Source of the DNA: Rhodoferax sp.
Lineage (GTDB): Bacteria > Pseudomonadota > Gammaproteobacteria > Burkholderiales > Burkholderiaceae_C
Length of the DNA stretch: 34,601 nt
Assembly: GCF_011391645.1 (NCBI RefSeq)
Contig: NZ_JAABQC010000020.1
Span: forward strand, 1 to 34,601
Direction of reading: 5' to 3'
Position 1 is the stretch's first letter, and each line of letters starts with the position of its first letter. The translations under genes and the position numbers were made by a program. This document shows, piece by piece, positions 1 through 8,413 of this stretch. Under the pieces are notes generated by a model. The model saw only the letters and a program-made list of their open reading frames with translations, was not told where the DNA came from and did not search any database.

Positions 1-1332
1 GACCGCCCGCACGAAGAACCAGCCCTTGGAGGTCACCTGTATGCCACCATCATCAAGTTCGACCAATCCCTCAGCGACCTGCCCGTTCAATATCTCCAAT
101 TCCTTGGCAAAATATTCGCTGAAGTTGATGAGGTACGCTAGCTCGATCGACTCAAAAGACAATCTTCCCTGGCACATCAATGCCATGATCACGCTTCTGC
201 GCAGTAAATCATCTTTCGACAAGGCCAGCCCCTTGACGATCGGAAAATGTCCTTGGTCAAGAAAATCGTAATACTCTTCCAGGGTCTTAGCGTTCTGGCT
301 GTATGTCGCGCCAACTCGCCCGATGGACGACACGCCAAATCCAATCATGTCGCAGTCAGGCTGCGTGCTGTAGCCCTGGAAATTGCGGTGCAATCGTCCT
401 TGGCGCTTGGCAATTGCCAATGAATCATCAGGTAAGGCGAAGTGGTCCATACCAATGTAAACATAGCCCGCAGCCATTAGCGCAGCCATCGATCGGGACA
501 GCATGGTGACTTTTGCGGCAGCCGTTGGAATCTCGGATGACGAAATCCGGCGCTGTGGTTTGAACCGTTCTGGCAAGTGCGCGTAGGCATACAGCGCGAT
601 ACGGTCAGGCTTGAGTTCAGAAATTTGAGCCATAGTCCGGTCCACAGACTCGGGGGTCTGCTCAGGCAACCCGTAAATCAGATCAACATTAATCGACTCA
701 AAGCCACGTTCACGGGCGGCGTGCACCAAATCAAACACTTGATCCGCAGGCTGAATACGATGCACAGCTTTCTGAACCGCTGGATCAAAATCCTGCACGC
801 CAAAGCTCAGACGGTTAAAGCCCATCTCGAACAAAGCATCCAACCTGCTATTGTCAATCGTGCGTGGGTCAATCTCGATCGAATTTTCGCCATTGGGTGC
901 GAGATTGAAATTCCGGCGCAACATGTCCATCACTTCGCGCAACTCATCATCCGACAGGAAGGTCGGTGAACCACCACCAAAGTGCAACTGAGAGACAGGT
1001 TGAGCAGTTCCCAGGTGCTGGGTGTGCAGATCTACCTCGCGACTGAGGTATTTGATGTAGGCCGTCGCGCGGTCATGGTGTTTGGTGATGATCTTGTTGC
1101 AGGCGCAGTAGTAGCACAAGGACTCACAAAATGGGATATGCACATACAAAGACAGTGGCAATGCCAAAGCAGAAGCTCCGGAGCGCCTCAGTTCAAGTGC
1201 CTGTACGTAGTCTTGAGCAGTAAACGCTTCTACAAATCGGTCTGCCGTTGGGTAAGATGTGTAACGAGGACCGGACACGTCATATTGACGAATCAAGCTC
1301 TCGGAAATAGGCTCAGCGGCGCTGTCGATCAT
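1..1332 (-). CDS. hemN: Oxygen-independent coproporphyrinogen III oxidase HemN (3' end cut off)
   Basis: Radical-SAM enzyme that decarboxylates coproporphyrinogen III to protoporphyrinogen IX without oxygen, in the cytoplasm, so heme can be made for the nearby oxidase under low oxygen. The 444 visible codons are open to the window edge; E. coli HemN is 457 residues, so only a short C-terminal piece is missing. The radical-SAM cysteines are C69-x3-C73-x2-C76 followed by C78, in the order HIPFCESLCYYCACNK, which is the true HemN pattern and not the HemW pattern. FGGGSPTFLS follows. Two in-frame ATGs exist (1338 and 1332); AAGGA sits directly against the first and about six bases before the second, so I chose 1332. 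It is divergent from the FNR-type gene, with a good FNR site between them. Identity is secure. Confidence 0.96.
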   Translation of the reverse strand, partial: MIDSAAEPISESLIRQYDVSGPRYTSYPTADRFVEAFTAQDYVQALELRRSGASALALPLSLYVHIPFCESLCYYCACNKIITKHHDRATAYIKYLSREVDLHTQHLGTAQPVSQLHFGGGSPTFLSDDELREVMDMLRRNFNLAPNGENSIEIDPRTIDNSRLDALFEMGFNRLSFGVQDFDPAVQKAVHRIQPADQVFDLVHAARERGFESINVDLIYGLPEQTPESVDRTMAQISELKPDRIALYAYAHLPERFKPQRRISSSEIPTAAAKVTMLSRSMAALMAAGYVYIGMDHFALPDDSLAIAKRQGRLHRNFQGYSTQPDCDMIGFGVSSIGRVGATYSQNAKTLEEYYDFLDQGHFPIVKGLALSKDDLLRRSVIMALMCQGRLSFESIELAYLINFSEYFAKELEILNGQVAEGLVELDDGGIQVTSKGWFFVRAV

Positions 1333-1383
1333 TCTCATTCCTTTGAAATCTATTTGAATATGCCATCGAAATCCGTATTATTC

Positions 1384-1397
1384 TTGACGATGATCAA
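1384..1397 (-). promoter_or_regulatory. FNR-type binding site upstream of hemN
   Basis: TTGAC-GATG-ATCAA matches the FNR consensus TTGAT-N4-ATCAA at 9 of 10 fixed positions. The centre lies about 58 bases before the chosen hemN start. Reading the minus strand, CATATT at 1362-1357 is a possible -10, which would put the transcript start near 1350 and the site near -41.5, the usual place for activation by FNR. The site also lies upstream of the divergent regulator gene. The match is seen directly; the promoter assignment is inference. Confidence 0.75.
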
Positions 1398-1439
1398 TAA
1401 ATTCCAAGTTAGAGCCCTCCCCTTTCCCTCTGCATAAAA

Positions 1440-1453
1440 TTGATGTACGTCAG
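1440..1453 (+). promoter_or_regulatory. Weak FNR-like site upstream of the fnr-type gene
   Basis: TTGAT-GTAC-GTCAG matches the FNR consensus at 8 of 10 fixed positions, with one perfect and one poor half-site. Its centre is only about 40 bases before the regulator's ATG, too close for normal class II activation of that gene. If functional it would more likely overlap the promoter and give autorepression, as in E. coli fnr. Weak evidence. Confidence 0.35.
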
Positions 1454-1486
1454 ATAACCGCATTAAAGAGTGTCAAAATAAGCCCA

Positions 1487-2197
1487 ATGAATTATCAGAC
1501 CATCAAAATTGCTTGTTCAAACTGCAACATGCGTGAATTATGCATGCCTATCAGCTTAAGCGAAGGAGACCTTGATCGTATCGACGCGATCATTGGAGTC
1601 CGTAAAAAAATCAAACGGGGTGAAACGCTTTATCACAATGGTGACAGGTTTAACAATCTGTATGCCATCAGAACCGGCTTTTTTAAGACCCGCATCACCT
1701 CAGAGGACGGTCGGGATCAAGTCACCGGTTTTCAAATGGCCGGGGAAGTGATCGGTTTGGATGGCATTGTGAATGACCACCATACCTGCGACGCCATTGC
1801 TTTGGAAGATGCAGAAATTTGTGCCATGCCCTTTACAGAAATTGAGGACTTGTCACGGGAAGTGAATGCACTGCAGCACCATGTCCACAAAATTTTGAGC
1901 CGTGAAATCGTGCGGGAACACGGCGTTATGCTGCTGCTGGGTAGCATGCGTGCGGAAGAGCGATTGGCTGCGTTCTTGTTGAATCTGGCACAGCGGTTGC
2001 ATGCTCGCGGTTTTTCACAATCAGAATTGATCCTGCGTATGACGCGTGAGGAGATAGGAAGCTTTTTGGGACTCAAACTTGAGACGATTAGCCGCACCTT
2101 TTCAAGATTTGTTGAAGACGGCATCGTTGAAGTCAAGCAACGCCATGTCCGTATCGTCAATACAACGGCCCTTCAAGAAATCGTGAACCCCAAATAG
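1487..2197 (+). CDS. fnr: FNR/ANR-type oxygen-sensing transcription regulator
   Basis: Crp/Fnr-family activator that senses oxygen through a [4Fe-4S] cluster, dimerises and binds TTGAT-N4-ATCAA sites when oxygen is low. At 236 residues it is slightly shorter than E. coli FNR (250). All four expected cluster ligands are present: C10, C13 and C19 at the N terminus and C112 in the sequence ICAMPF, matching E. coli C20/C23/C29/C122. The cNMP-like beta-barrel covers about residues 30-125, then a dimerisation helix, then a winged HTH whose recognition helix reads LETISRTFSRF, with E199, S202 and R203 in the places that read the FNR half-site. FNR-type sites occur at hemN, ccoN and ccoI/usp in this window, so these are likely targets. 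The start codon lacks a clear ribosome binding site. The local name in this genus could also be anr or fixK-like. Confidence 0.93.
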   Translation: MNYQTIKIACSNCNMRELCMPISLSEGDLDRIDAIIGVRKKIKRGETLYHNGDRFNNLYAIRTGFFKTRITSEDGRDQVTGFQMAGEVIGLDGIVNDHHTCDAIALEDAEICAMPFTEIEDLSREVNALQHHVHKILSREIVREHGVMLLLGSMRAEERLAAFLLNLAQRLHARGFSQSELILRMTREEIGSFLGLKLETISRTFSRFVEDGIVEVKQRHVRIVNTTALQEIVNPK

Positions 2198-2215
2198 CTC
2201 CACTTCCTTGGGCTA

Positions 2216-2488
2216 TCAATCGCTTTTTGGAACGATACCGGTTGTAGCATGGTTGCGGCCCGCGATGGCTGGTGCCAAACTGCTTTCTTTTCTGCGCGCC
2301 TCAATGGACTGGTCTGACTGACGTGCCTGAAAGTAACTGTCGTCATAAATGATCTCATTAGGACGACTCATCGCCAGGTAGAGCGTCACAAACCCAGCCA
2401 CCACCACAATTGCCGGTCCGGCAATGACCATCCAGACAAAGCCGAACTTCCACCAAGGGGCGGGAGCTACATTTGCAGAATTTTCCAT
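2216..2488 (-). CDS. Short FixH/CcoH-like membrane protein
   Basis: A 90-residue protein with one clear membrane segment (about residues 14-40, WKFGFVWMVIAGPAIVVVAG) followed by a short polar tail. FixH/CcoH proteins help assemble or stabilise cbb3 oxidase, and short versions of this kind sit downstream of ccoP in betaproteobacteria. The start of the family pattern after the membrane segment, a DD-x-Y-F sequence at about residues 49-53, is present, but the usual beta-sandwich domain of long FixH proteins is missing. It lies 140 bases beyond ccoP with a terminator-like hairpin in between, so it may be made by read-through or from its own promoter. It ends 18 bases from the end of the convergent fnr gene. 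Assignment rests on the membrane segment wording and the location. Confidence 0.68.
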   Translation of the reverse strand: MENSANVAPAPWWKFGFVWMVIAGPAIVVVAGFVTLYLAMSRPNEIIYDDSYFQARQSDQSIEARRKESSLAPAIAGRNHATTGIVPKSD

Positions 2489-2564
2489 TTTGTGATCTCA
2501 GTTACGTTGGATAAAGAAGTGGGTTAAGTTACCAACAGTTGCACAGCGAGTATGTTCTGGCCCA

Positions 2565-2601
2565 TAAATAAAAAAACCCGGTCTCCCTTTGCAGGGAGGC
2601 C
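2565..2601 (-). terminator. Likely rho-independent terminator after ccoP
   Basis: Read on the minus strand, CTCCCT-GCAA-AGGGAG forms a perfect 6-bp stem with a four-base loop, widened by flanking GG/CC pairs, and is followed by CCGGGTTTTTTTATTTAT. This is the usual hairpin plus T-run. It lies 28 bases beyond the ccoP stop and before the FixH-like gene, so it probably ends or attenuates the ccoNOQP transcript there. Confidence 0.72.
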
Positions 2602-2628
2602 AAGTCTTTGGAGCGCAGGCTGATACGC

Positions 2629-3525
2629 TTATTTGTTGGACATGCCCCAGATGTAGGAAGTCAACACATGAATTTGTGACTCCGTCAGTTGGGCTTGTGC
2701 CGGCATGACATTGACCTTGCCGTTGTTGACCATTTCGACAATAGCCTTTTCGCCGAAACCGTGTAGCCAGATGTTGTCTGTCAGATTGGGCGCACCCACT
2801 GCCAGCATGCCCTTGCCATCTGCACCGTGGCAGGCAGCACATACAGCAAACTTTTCTTTGCCCAGCGCTGCACGTGTGGAGTCATGTGGACTGCCCGAGA
2901 GGCTCAAAACATATTGAGCTACGTTTTTGACATCATCGGCACTCCCAACCGCAGCAGCCATGGGAGGCATGTTGCCATTGCGACCGGCAACCAGGGTTTC
3001 CTTGATTTTCTCTGGCGTCCCGCCGTGCAACCAGTCAGCGTCGGTCAAATTTGGAAAGCCCTTGTTACCGCGGGCATCCGATGCGTGGCACTGTGCGCAG
3101 TTGTTGCTGTACAAGCGTTCGCCAATGGCCATGGCCTGCGCATCTTTGGCCACATCCTCGGGCTTCATGCCGTTGAACTTGGCGTAGATCGGCGCGGTCT
3201 CAGCCTCACCCTTGGCGACCTCGTCAGCATGCAACTTGTCAGAACTCCACCCCAGGGTGCCGGGGTAGCTACCCAGGCCAGGATAGAGCACAAGATACAC
3301 AAGAGAAAAGACAATGGTGATCACAAACATGTAGCTCCACCAGCGCGGCAAAGGATTGTTCATCTCACGCAAATCACCATCCCAGACATGGCCGGTGGTG
3401 TTGTCACCGGAGGTAGAGGCTTTCATCTTTCCGGTGATAACCAGCAATACCAGGCAAGCAATAATGCTGACCAAGGTGATGCCGGCGATGTATATTTCCC
3501 AAAAATTGCTTGTGAAATCGCTCAT
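2629..3525 (-). CDS. ccoP: cbb3 oxidase diheme cytochrome c subunit CcoP
   Basis: Subunit III of the cbb3-type oxidase, a membrane-anchored diheme cytochrome c that passes electrons to CcoO and CcoN. With the start at 3525 the protein has 298 residues. Two membrane segments (about 14-31 and 63-82) come first, then two periplasmic cytochrome c domains with heme motifs C143-AQ-CH147 and C229-AA-CH233. The frame extends nine codons upstream, but MSDFTSNFW is preceded by GGA eight bases from its ATG and the extension would overlap ccoQ, so 3525 is preferred. It is 23 bases after ccoQ and is the last gene before a terminator. Length and motif order are normal for the family. Confidence 0.96.
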   Translation of the reverse strand: MSDFTSNFWEIYIAGITLVSIIACLVLLVITGKMKASTSGDNTTGHVWDGDLREMNNPLPRWWSYMFVITIVFSLVYLVLYPGLGSYPGTLGWSSDKLHADEVAKGEAETAPIYAKFNGMKPEDVAKDAQAMAIGERLYSNNCAQCHASDARGNKGFPNLTDADWLHGGTPEKIKETLVAGRNGNMPPMAAAVGSADDVKNVAQYVLSLSGSPHDSTRAALGKEKFAVCAACHGADGKGMLAVGAPNLTDNIWLHGFGEKAIVEMVNNGKVNVMPAQAQLTESQIHVLTSYIWGMSNK

Positions 3526-3548
3526 TTTTTTTCCAATCAGTGTGACAG

Positions 3549-3692
3549 TCAATCCTGCTCAAAAGGCAGGTTGGCGGCTTTGTCAAAGTCAGCGGAATTC
3601 TTGCGGGAATACGCCCAGGCAATGATTCCGATGAAGGTCAGAAAGCTCACCACAGTAACCAGCGAGCGTAGCGTGTTGACATCAAAGTCCAT
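3549..3692 (-). CDS. ccoQ: cbb3 oxidase small subunit CcoQ
   Basis: A 47-residue single-span membrane protein read between ccoO and ccoP. It starts MDFDVNTLRSLVTVV, has a hydrophobic span (about residues 10-27) and then WAYSRKNSADFDKAA and an acidic end, which is the typical CcoQ form. The ATG at 3692-3690 is preceded by AGAGGA about eight bases away, and the TGA is at 3551-3549. CcoQ helps keep the cbb3 complex stable, and in some species protects it from oxygen. It lies 15 bases after ccoO and 23 before ccoP. It is short enough to be missed by ORF callers with a length cut-off. Confidence 0.92.
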   Translation of the reverse strand: MDFDVNTLRSLVTVVSFLTFIGIIAWAYSRKNSADFDKAANLPFEQD

Positions 3693-3707
3693 ACGAGTTT
3701 CCTCTTG

Positions 3708-4334
3708 TTACTTGGAGGTTGTGCCAAGAACCTGGAGGTAAGCCACCATGGCATCCATCTCGGTCTTGCCCTTGAGTTCCTCTACCGACGCCGCAATTTC
3801 AGCGTCGGTGTATGGGACGCCCACTTTACGCAGCGCCTTCATGTGCGATGGCATGCTGGCAGCATCCACGGGAGTGTTCATCAGCCATGGATAAGCCGGC
3901 ATGATGGACTCGGGAACCAAGTCACGCGGATTGTTCAGGTGGGTAATCTGCCACTGGTCGCTGTACTTGCCACCGACCCGGTGCAGGTCTGGCCCGGTGC
4001 GTTTGCTGCCCCATTGGAAAGGATGGTCATAAACAAACTCATTGGCCTTGGAGTAAGGGCCGTAACGCAGGGTCTCAGCACGGAACGGCCTGATCATCTG
4101 TGAATGACAGTTGTAGCAGCCCTCGCGGGTGTAAATGTCCCGTCCGGCCAACTGGAGCGCGTTATAAGGCTTGAGGCCTGGCGCTGCCACCGTGGTTGAT
4201 TTCTGGAAGAACAGAGGGACGATTTCAACCAGACCACCAAACAACAACACGATCAGGATCAGGACAATCATCAATCCGTTGTTGGTTTCGATCGTTGAGT
4301 GCGACATTCCGCCGCTTTTATTTGAATTAGACAT
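3708..4334 (-). CDS. ccoO: cbb3 oxidase monoheme cytochrome c subunit CcoO
   Basis: Subunit II of cbb3 oxidase, a membrane-anchored monoheme cytochrome c that relays electrons from CcoP to the CcoN heme centre. The 208-residue product starts MSNSNKSGG, has one membrane anchor (about 20-43), the heme motif C73-YN-CH77 in [18 protein letters not shown], and the axial Met at M145 in [10 protein letters not shown]. The open frame runs 29 codons further upstream into ccoN. I rejected that extension because it overlaps ccoN and lacks the family N terminus, while GAGG lies about ten bases before 4334. An internal start at MSHSTIET (4307) is possible. It begins 11 bases after ccoN. Confidence 0.96.
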   Translation of the reverse strand: MSNSNKSGGMSHSTIETNNGLMIVLILIVLLFGGLVEIVPLFFQKSTTVAAPGLKPYNALQLAGRDIYTREGCYNCHSQMIRPFRAETLRYGPYSKANEFVYDHPFQWGSKRTGPDLHRVGGKYSDQWQITHLNNPRDLVPESIMPAYPWLMNTPVDAASMPSHMKALRKVGVPYTDAEIAASVEELKGKTEMDAMVAYLQVLGTTSK

Positions 4335-4345
4335 ATTTTTGTGCC

Positions 4346-5788
4346 TCAAGCGTGTGCAACAACGGCGGGGATATTGACCGTGACCGAACGACCTGCTGTG
4401 GCTGTTTTGATCGTGTTCCACAACATGAGGATCATGCCCAACAAGTACAACAGACCACCCGCCAGACGAAGCACGTAGAACGGATAGCTGGCCTTGACTG
4501 ACTCCACGAAGGTATAGGTCAGGGTGCCATCAGGATTGATGGACCTCCACATCAGGCCCTGCATCACGCCGGCAATCCAAAGCGCCGCAATGTAGAGCAC
4601 GATGCCGATAGTGGCCATGTAAAAGTGAACTTCGATGGCTTTCACACTGAACATCTGCTTTTGACCAAACAGGCGCGGAATCAGGTAATACATCGAACCC
4701 ATGGTAACCAGTCCGACCCAGCCCAGCGCACCCGAGTGCACGTGACCAACGGTCCAGTCAGTGTAGTGCGACAAGGCATTGACCGTCTTGATCGCCATCA
4801 TCGGTCCCTCGAATGTGGACATACCGTAGAACGACAGCGACACAATCAGGAAACGCAGAATCGGGTCATCGCGCAGTTTATGCCAGGCGCCGGACAAGGT
4901 CATGATGCCGTTGATCATGCCACCCCAGCTCGGAGCCAGCAAAATCAGGGAAAACACCATACCGATGGACTGCGTCCAGTCGGGCAAGGCGGTGTAGTGC
5001 AAGTGATGCGGGCCCGCCCACATGTAGGTAAAGATGAGTGCCCAAAAGTGCACAATGGACAGACGGTAGGAATAGACCGGGCGACCTGCCTGCTTGGGAA
5101 TGAAGTAGTACATCATGCCCAGAAAGCCGGCGGTCAGGAAAAAGCCCACAGCATTGTGACCATACCACCACTGCACCATGGCATCCTGCACACCCGCGTA
5201 GGCCGAGTAAGACTTCATGCTCATGAGCGCCACGGGGATTGCCGCGCTGTTGACCAGGTGCAACAAGGCAACCGCCAGAATGAAGGCACCAAAGAACCAG
5301 TTTGCCACATAAATGTGCTTAACCTTGCGGGTACCCACGGTGCCAAAGAAGACCAGGGCATAAGTCACCCAAACCAGCGTGATCAGGATGTCGATGGGCC
5401 ATTCCAGTTCAGCATATTCCTTGCCTGCGGTGTAACCCAAAGGCAGCGAAATCGCGGCGAGCACAATGACCAACTGCCAACCCCAAAAGGTGAAAGCTGC
5501 CAATTTGTCGCTGAACAAGCGCACCTGGCAGGTGCGCTGCACCACGTAGTAAGAGGTGGCAAACAAACCGCAACCACCAAAGGCAAAAATGACAGCATTG
5601 GTGTGCAATGGACGCAATCGCCCAAACGACAAGTAGGAAATACCCATGTTGAGCTCGGGCCAAGCCAACTGGGCGGCGATGATCACTCCGACCAGCATAC
5701 CCACCACGCCCCACACCACCGTCATGATGGCAAACTGCCTTACAACCTTGTCGTTGTAAGTTGTTGCCTGCGAATTTGCAAATGCCAT
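4346..5788 (-). CDS. ccoN: cbb3 oxidase catalytic subunit CcoN
   Basis: Subunit I of the high-affinity cbb3 heme-copper oxidase, which reduces oxygen to water and pumps protons at low oxygen. With the start at 5788 it has 480 residues and about twelve membrane spans. The metal ligands can be placed: H62 and H351 for low-spin heme b, H349 for heme b3, H211, H261 and H262 for CuB, and Y255, which by family comparison is the Tyr cross-linked to the CuB His. The spacing agrees with P. stutzeri CcoN with a constant small offset. AGAGGTG lies just before the ATG, and twelve extra upstream codons are dismissed. A perfect FNR site lies upstream. It is the first gene of ccoNOQP. Confidence 0.98.
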   Translation of the reverse strand: MAFANSQATTYNDKVVRQFAIMTVVWGVVGMLVGVIIAAQLAWPELNMGISYLSFGRLRPLHTNAVIFAFGGCGLFATSYYVVQRTCQVRLFSDKLAAFTFWGWQLVIVLAAISLPLGYTAGKEYAELEWPIDILITLVWVTYALVFFGTVGTRKVKHIYVANWFFGAFILAVALLHLVNSAAIPVALMSMKSYSAYAGVQDAMVQWWYGHNAVGFFLTAGFLGMMYYFIPKQAGRPVYSYRLSIVHFWALIFTYMWAGPHHLHYTALPDWTQSIGMVFSLILLAPSWGGMINGIMTLSGAWHKLRDDPILRFLIVSLSFYGMSTFEGPMMAIKTVNALSHYTDWTVGHVHSGALGWVGLVTMGSMYYLIPRLFGQKQMFSVKAIEVHFYMATIGIVLYIAALWIAGVMQGLMWRSINPDGTLTYTFVESVKASYPFYVLRLAGGLLYLLGMILMLWNTIKTATAGRSVTVNIPAVVAHA

Positions 5789-5815
5789 GTTCACCTCTTT
5801 TAGATTGAGCGGCGC

Positions 5816-5857
5816 AGTATGCATGAGGCATGGCTCGCGCCGTTTGATTCAGATCAA
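5816..5857 (-). promoter_or_regulatory. FNR-dependent promoter of ccoNOQP
   Basis: A perfect FNR site, TTGAT-TCAG-ATCAA, occupies 5844-5857. On the minus strand CATACT at 5821-5816 fits a -10 box (4 of 6), which places the transcript start near 5809 and the FNR site centre at about -41.5. This is the classic class II FNR-activated layout. It also shows that ccoNOQP has its own promoter in the gap after ccoS, instead of relying only on transcription from ccoI. The site is seen directly; the exact transcript start is inferred. Confidence 0.88.
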
Positions 5858-5873
5858 ATAATTACAAAAATTT

Positions 5874-6011
5874 CTAACCATCTTTCAGAATTCTTTCCCC
5901 CTCTTTTTCCACATCATCAAATTGTCCACTGTATATGGCCCACCAAATCCCGCCGATGATAAAAAATATCAGGATAACCGACAGTGGCACCAAAAAATAC
6001 AAGATATCCAT
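5874..6011 (-). CDS. ccoS: cbb3 oxidase maturation protein CcoS
   Basis: A 45-residue membrane protein starting MDILYFLVPLSVILIFF, with one hydrophobic span (about 5-26), a WWA-x-Y-S-G-Q-F-D-D segment after it and a charged tail. This is the usual CcoS/FixS form. CcoS is needed to put cofactors into CcoN. The ATG at 6011-6009 overlaps the ccoI stop by one base (TGATG), which points to translational coupling with the copper pump. The TAG is at 5876-5874, 17 bases from the FNR site of ccoNOQP. The gene is too short for common ORF cut-offs. Confidence 0.92.
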   Translation of the reverse strand: MDILYFLVPLSVILIFFIIGGIWWAIYSGQFDDVEKEGERILKDG

Positions 6012-8365
6012 CAAGCTTTCCGTTCAAACTGCGCGTCTTTTGATAAACGCAATGCATTGACAACCACCAGCAAGGAACTGCTTGCCATACCGAGGCCCGC
6101 CAGCCATGCCGGGATCAGTCCAAAAACAGCCAAAGGCACACAGACCGCGTTATAGATGGCGGCCCAACTTAGATTCTGTCTGACAACGGTCAACGTGCGC
6201 CGTGACAGCATCAGAGCATCAGCCACATTTGTCAAACGTCCACCTGAAACCAGAAAATCTGCTTGGGCTTGCGCCAAAGGTACGGCTTGACCAAAGGCAA
6301 AAGATACATGCGCCCCTGCCAATACCGGTCCGTCGTTCAAGCCATCGCCGACAACTGCAACCTTATGCCCCTGGTCTTGAAATTCACGCAAAAAATCAAG
6401 CTTATCCTGCGGTGAGCAGTTACCCCGGACTTCACCAATGCCTACTTTTTCCGCCACCCGGTGGGCCGCATCGCTGGCATCGCCTGACAACAAATACACG
6501 CTAATGCCCGCTCGCTGCAGGGCGGCCACGGTGTCCTGTGCATCTTGACGAATATCTTCCTGAAATTCAAAGCTGGCCAGCCAGCCGGCTTCATCACTCA
6601 AATGGACCTGCAAAGTGCTGGCATTGGCTGGCGTAACGCCGCAAAAGCTGGCCGACCCAAGGCGCAGGCGAATCGCCGACTCCGACCCGCTCGCCGGAAT
6701 TACCTCAGCGCTGACCCCCTGCCCTGCATGCTCCGTTGTTTGCACCACCCGCCAGTGTTCCAGCGTATCTTCCAGCGTGGCCGCCGTCACCAAAGCCTTG
6801 GAAAGCGGGTGCAGGGAGTTTTGCGCCAGCGCTGCCGCAAGCGCCAGGACCTGTTGCCGCGTCGCGCCCTGCCGAACATGAATTTGATTCACAACCATGG
6901 CATCACGCGTCAGGGTTCCGGTCTTGTCAAACAACACGGTATCCACTTCGGCCAGGGATTCGAAGGCAGTGAGGCGACGCACCAACACGCCGCGCTTGGC
7001 CAGCGCCCCCGCAGCGGAGAGCATGGCCGCGGGTGTCGCCAAAGACAGCGCACAAGGGCAGGTGACGATCAGCACAGAGACCGCCACCATCAGCGCGCGC
7101 TCAGGGTCGGTTTGCCACCAATAGGCACAAGACAGGCCGGCAGCAATCAGCACCCCGATCAAAAAAGGCTTGGCGATGACGTCAGCCAGTCGCGCCATGG
7201 CAGGCTTGCTGGTGGATGCGCTTTCCATCAGGTTGACGATTTGGGCAAATCGCGTCTGCTCGCCCACCCGGTCGATCCGCATTTGCACCATGGCAGACAG
7301 GTTATGGCTGCCAGAGATCACCTCATCGCCCACCTGGCGAGTCAACGGCCGTGACTCACCGGTCAACAAGGCCTCATCCACCGAGGTATGGCCTTGCAAC
7401 AACACGCCATCGGCGGGGAAAGCTTCCCCCGGCAAAACACGAACCACATCACCGACCTGCAGGCGCCGGACAGCAACGCGTTCAAACTGGCCGTCGGGCA
7501 TGAGCCGCAAAACGCTGTCTGGCAGGCGGTTCATCAAGGTCTCAAGGGCGCCTGCTGTCCTGTCACGCAGGCGCGACTCAAGCCAGCGCCCGGCCAGCAG
7601 GAAGAACACAAACATGGTCAGCGAATCAAAATACACCTCGTGGCCAAAAATACCCGTTGGGTCAAAGGTACCGACGCTGCTGACCACAAAAGTGATCAGC
7701 ATGCCCAGCGCCACCGGCAGATCCATGCTGACGCGCCGATGCAGCACATCTTGCCAGGCACCACTGAAAAAGGGACCGCATGAGAAAAAAATCACTGGCA
7801 AACTCAGCACCCAGGAGGCCCAGCGTAACAACTGCTCCATCTCCAGGGTCAAATCACCGGGTTGGGCCACATAGGCGGGGTAGGCATACATCATGACCTG
7901 CATCATGCACAGGCCGGCGACCATCATTCGCCACAAAGCCTTGCGCGACTCGACGAGGCGACGCTCACGGGCGAAGACGTCGTTGGCTGGAAGCGCCCGG
8001 TAACCCGCTTTATGCACTGCCCGCATCCAGCCCGAGGGCGACACAGCCTGCGACTCCCAAACCACCTTGGCTCGGTGACTGCCTGCGCTAACCTCGACGC
8101 TGCGCACGCCCGGCACGCTCTGGATGGCATCCTCGATGGTCAGCGCACAGGCCGCGCAATACATGCCTTCGATCATGACATTGGACTCCCAGCGCCCGGG
8201 CTGCTGTGCCACGGGCCGGCTGAAAGCGGTCCATTCCTGTTCTTCGTCGAGCAGCGTCAGGTCCGGCGCGGCTGGCTGTTCATGAAACGCCCCATCGCCA
8301 CCAGCCTTTGACAATGAAAGCCTGGGTTCTTCAAAAGCGGGGAGACTGGACATCAAGGACGACAT
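6011..8365 (-). CDS. ccoI: Copper-transporting P-type ATPase CcoI/FixI
   Basis: P1B-type ATPase in the inner membrane that moves copper out of the cytoplasm for insertion into cbb3 oxidase. The 784-residue protein has an N-terminal extension of about 60 residues, a heavy-metal-associated domain with GMYC70-AAC73, membrane helices from about 145, the actuator motif TGES (335-338), the transmembrane metal site C436-P-C438, the phosphorylation motif D480-KTGT, HP at 519-520 and GDGLND at 673-678. All catalytic elements are intact. Its place next to ccoS and ccoNOQP favours the oxidase-assembly pump CcoI over a CopA detoxification pump. The start at 8365 has no strong ribosome binding site; an in-frame ATG at 8353 is an alternative. 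An FNR-like site lies 41 bases upstream. Confidence 0.95.
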   Translation of the reverse strand: MSSLMSSLPAFEEPRLSLSKAGGDGAFHEQPAAPDLTLLDEEQEWTAFSRPVAQQPGRWESNVMIEGMYCAACALTIEDAIQSVPGVRSVEVSAGSHRAKVVWESQAVSPSGWMRAVHKAGYRALPANDVFARERRLVESRKALWRMMVAGLCMMQVMMYAYPAYVAQPGDLTLEMEQLLRWASWVLSLPVIFFSCGPFFSGAWQDVLHRRVSMDLPVALGMLITFVVSSVGTFDPTGIFGHEVYFDSLTMFVFFLLAGRWLESRLRDRTAGALETLMNRLPDSVLRLMPDGQFERVAVRRLQVGDVVRVLPGEAFPADGVLLQGHTSVDEALLTGESRPLTRQVGDEVISGSHNLSAMVQMRIDRVGEQTRFAQIVNLMESASTSKPAMARLADVIAKPFLIGVLIAAGLSCAYWWQTDPERALMVAVSVLIVTCPCALSLATPAAMLSAAGALAKRGVLVRRLTAFESLAEVDTVLFDKTGTLTRDAMVVNQIHVRQGATRQQVLALAAALAQNSLHPLSKALVTAATLEDTLEHWRVVQTTEHAGQGVSAEVIPASGSESAIRLRLGSASFCGVTPANASTLQVHLSDEAGWLASFEFQEDIRQDAQDTVAALQRAGISVYLLSGDASDAAHRVAEKVGIGEVRGNCSPQDKLDFLREFQDQGHKVAVVGDGLNDGPVLAGAHVSFAFGQAVPLAQAQADFLVSGGRLTNVADALMLSRRTLTVVRQNLSWAAIYNAVCVPLAVFGLIPAWLAGLGMASSSLLVVVNALRLSKDAQFERKA

Positions 8366-8399
8366 CTTGCTAGGGTAACTGACAAGGGTCGTAATTTAC

Positions 8400-8413
8400 C
8401 TGACATTTATCAA
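8400..8413. promoter_or_regulatory. FNR-like site between ccoI and usp
   Basis: CTGAC-ATTT-ATCAA matches the FNR consensus at 8 of 10 fixed positions, including a perfect second half-site. For the plus-strand stress gene, TATGCT at 8437-8442 is a good -10 candidate. It gives a transcript start near 8448 with the site centre close to -41.5, the class II position. The same site is about 41 bases before the divergent ccoI start codon. It could serve one or both genes; the geometry fits the stress gene better. Confidence 0.6.

Noticed and set aside
2498-2842. 114-codon open frame on the minus strand with many Cys and Gly
   Set aside because: It overlaps the end of ccoP in another frame and the terminator region; the C-terminal part of ccoP is clearly the real reading.
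4625-5803. 392-codon open frame on the plus strand
   Set aside because: Antisense to ccoN; His/Gln-rich text without any domain.
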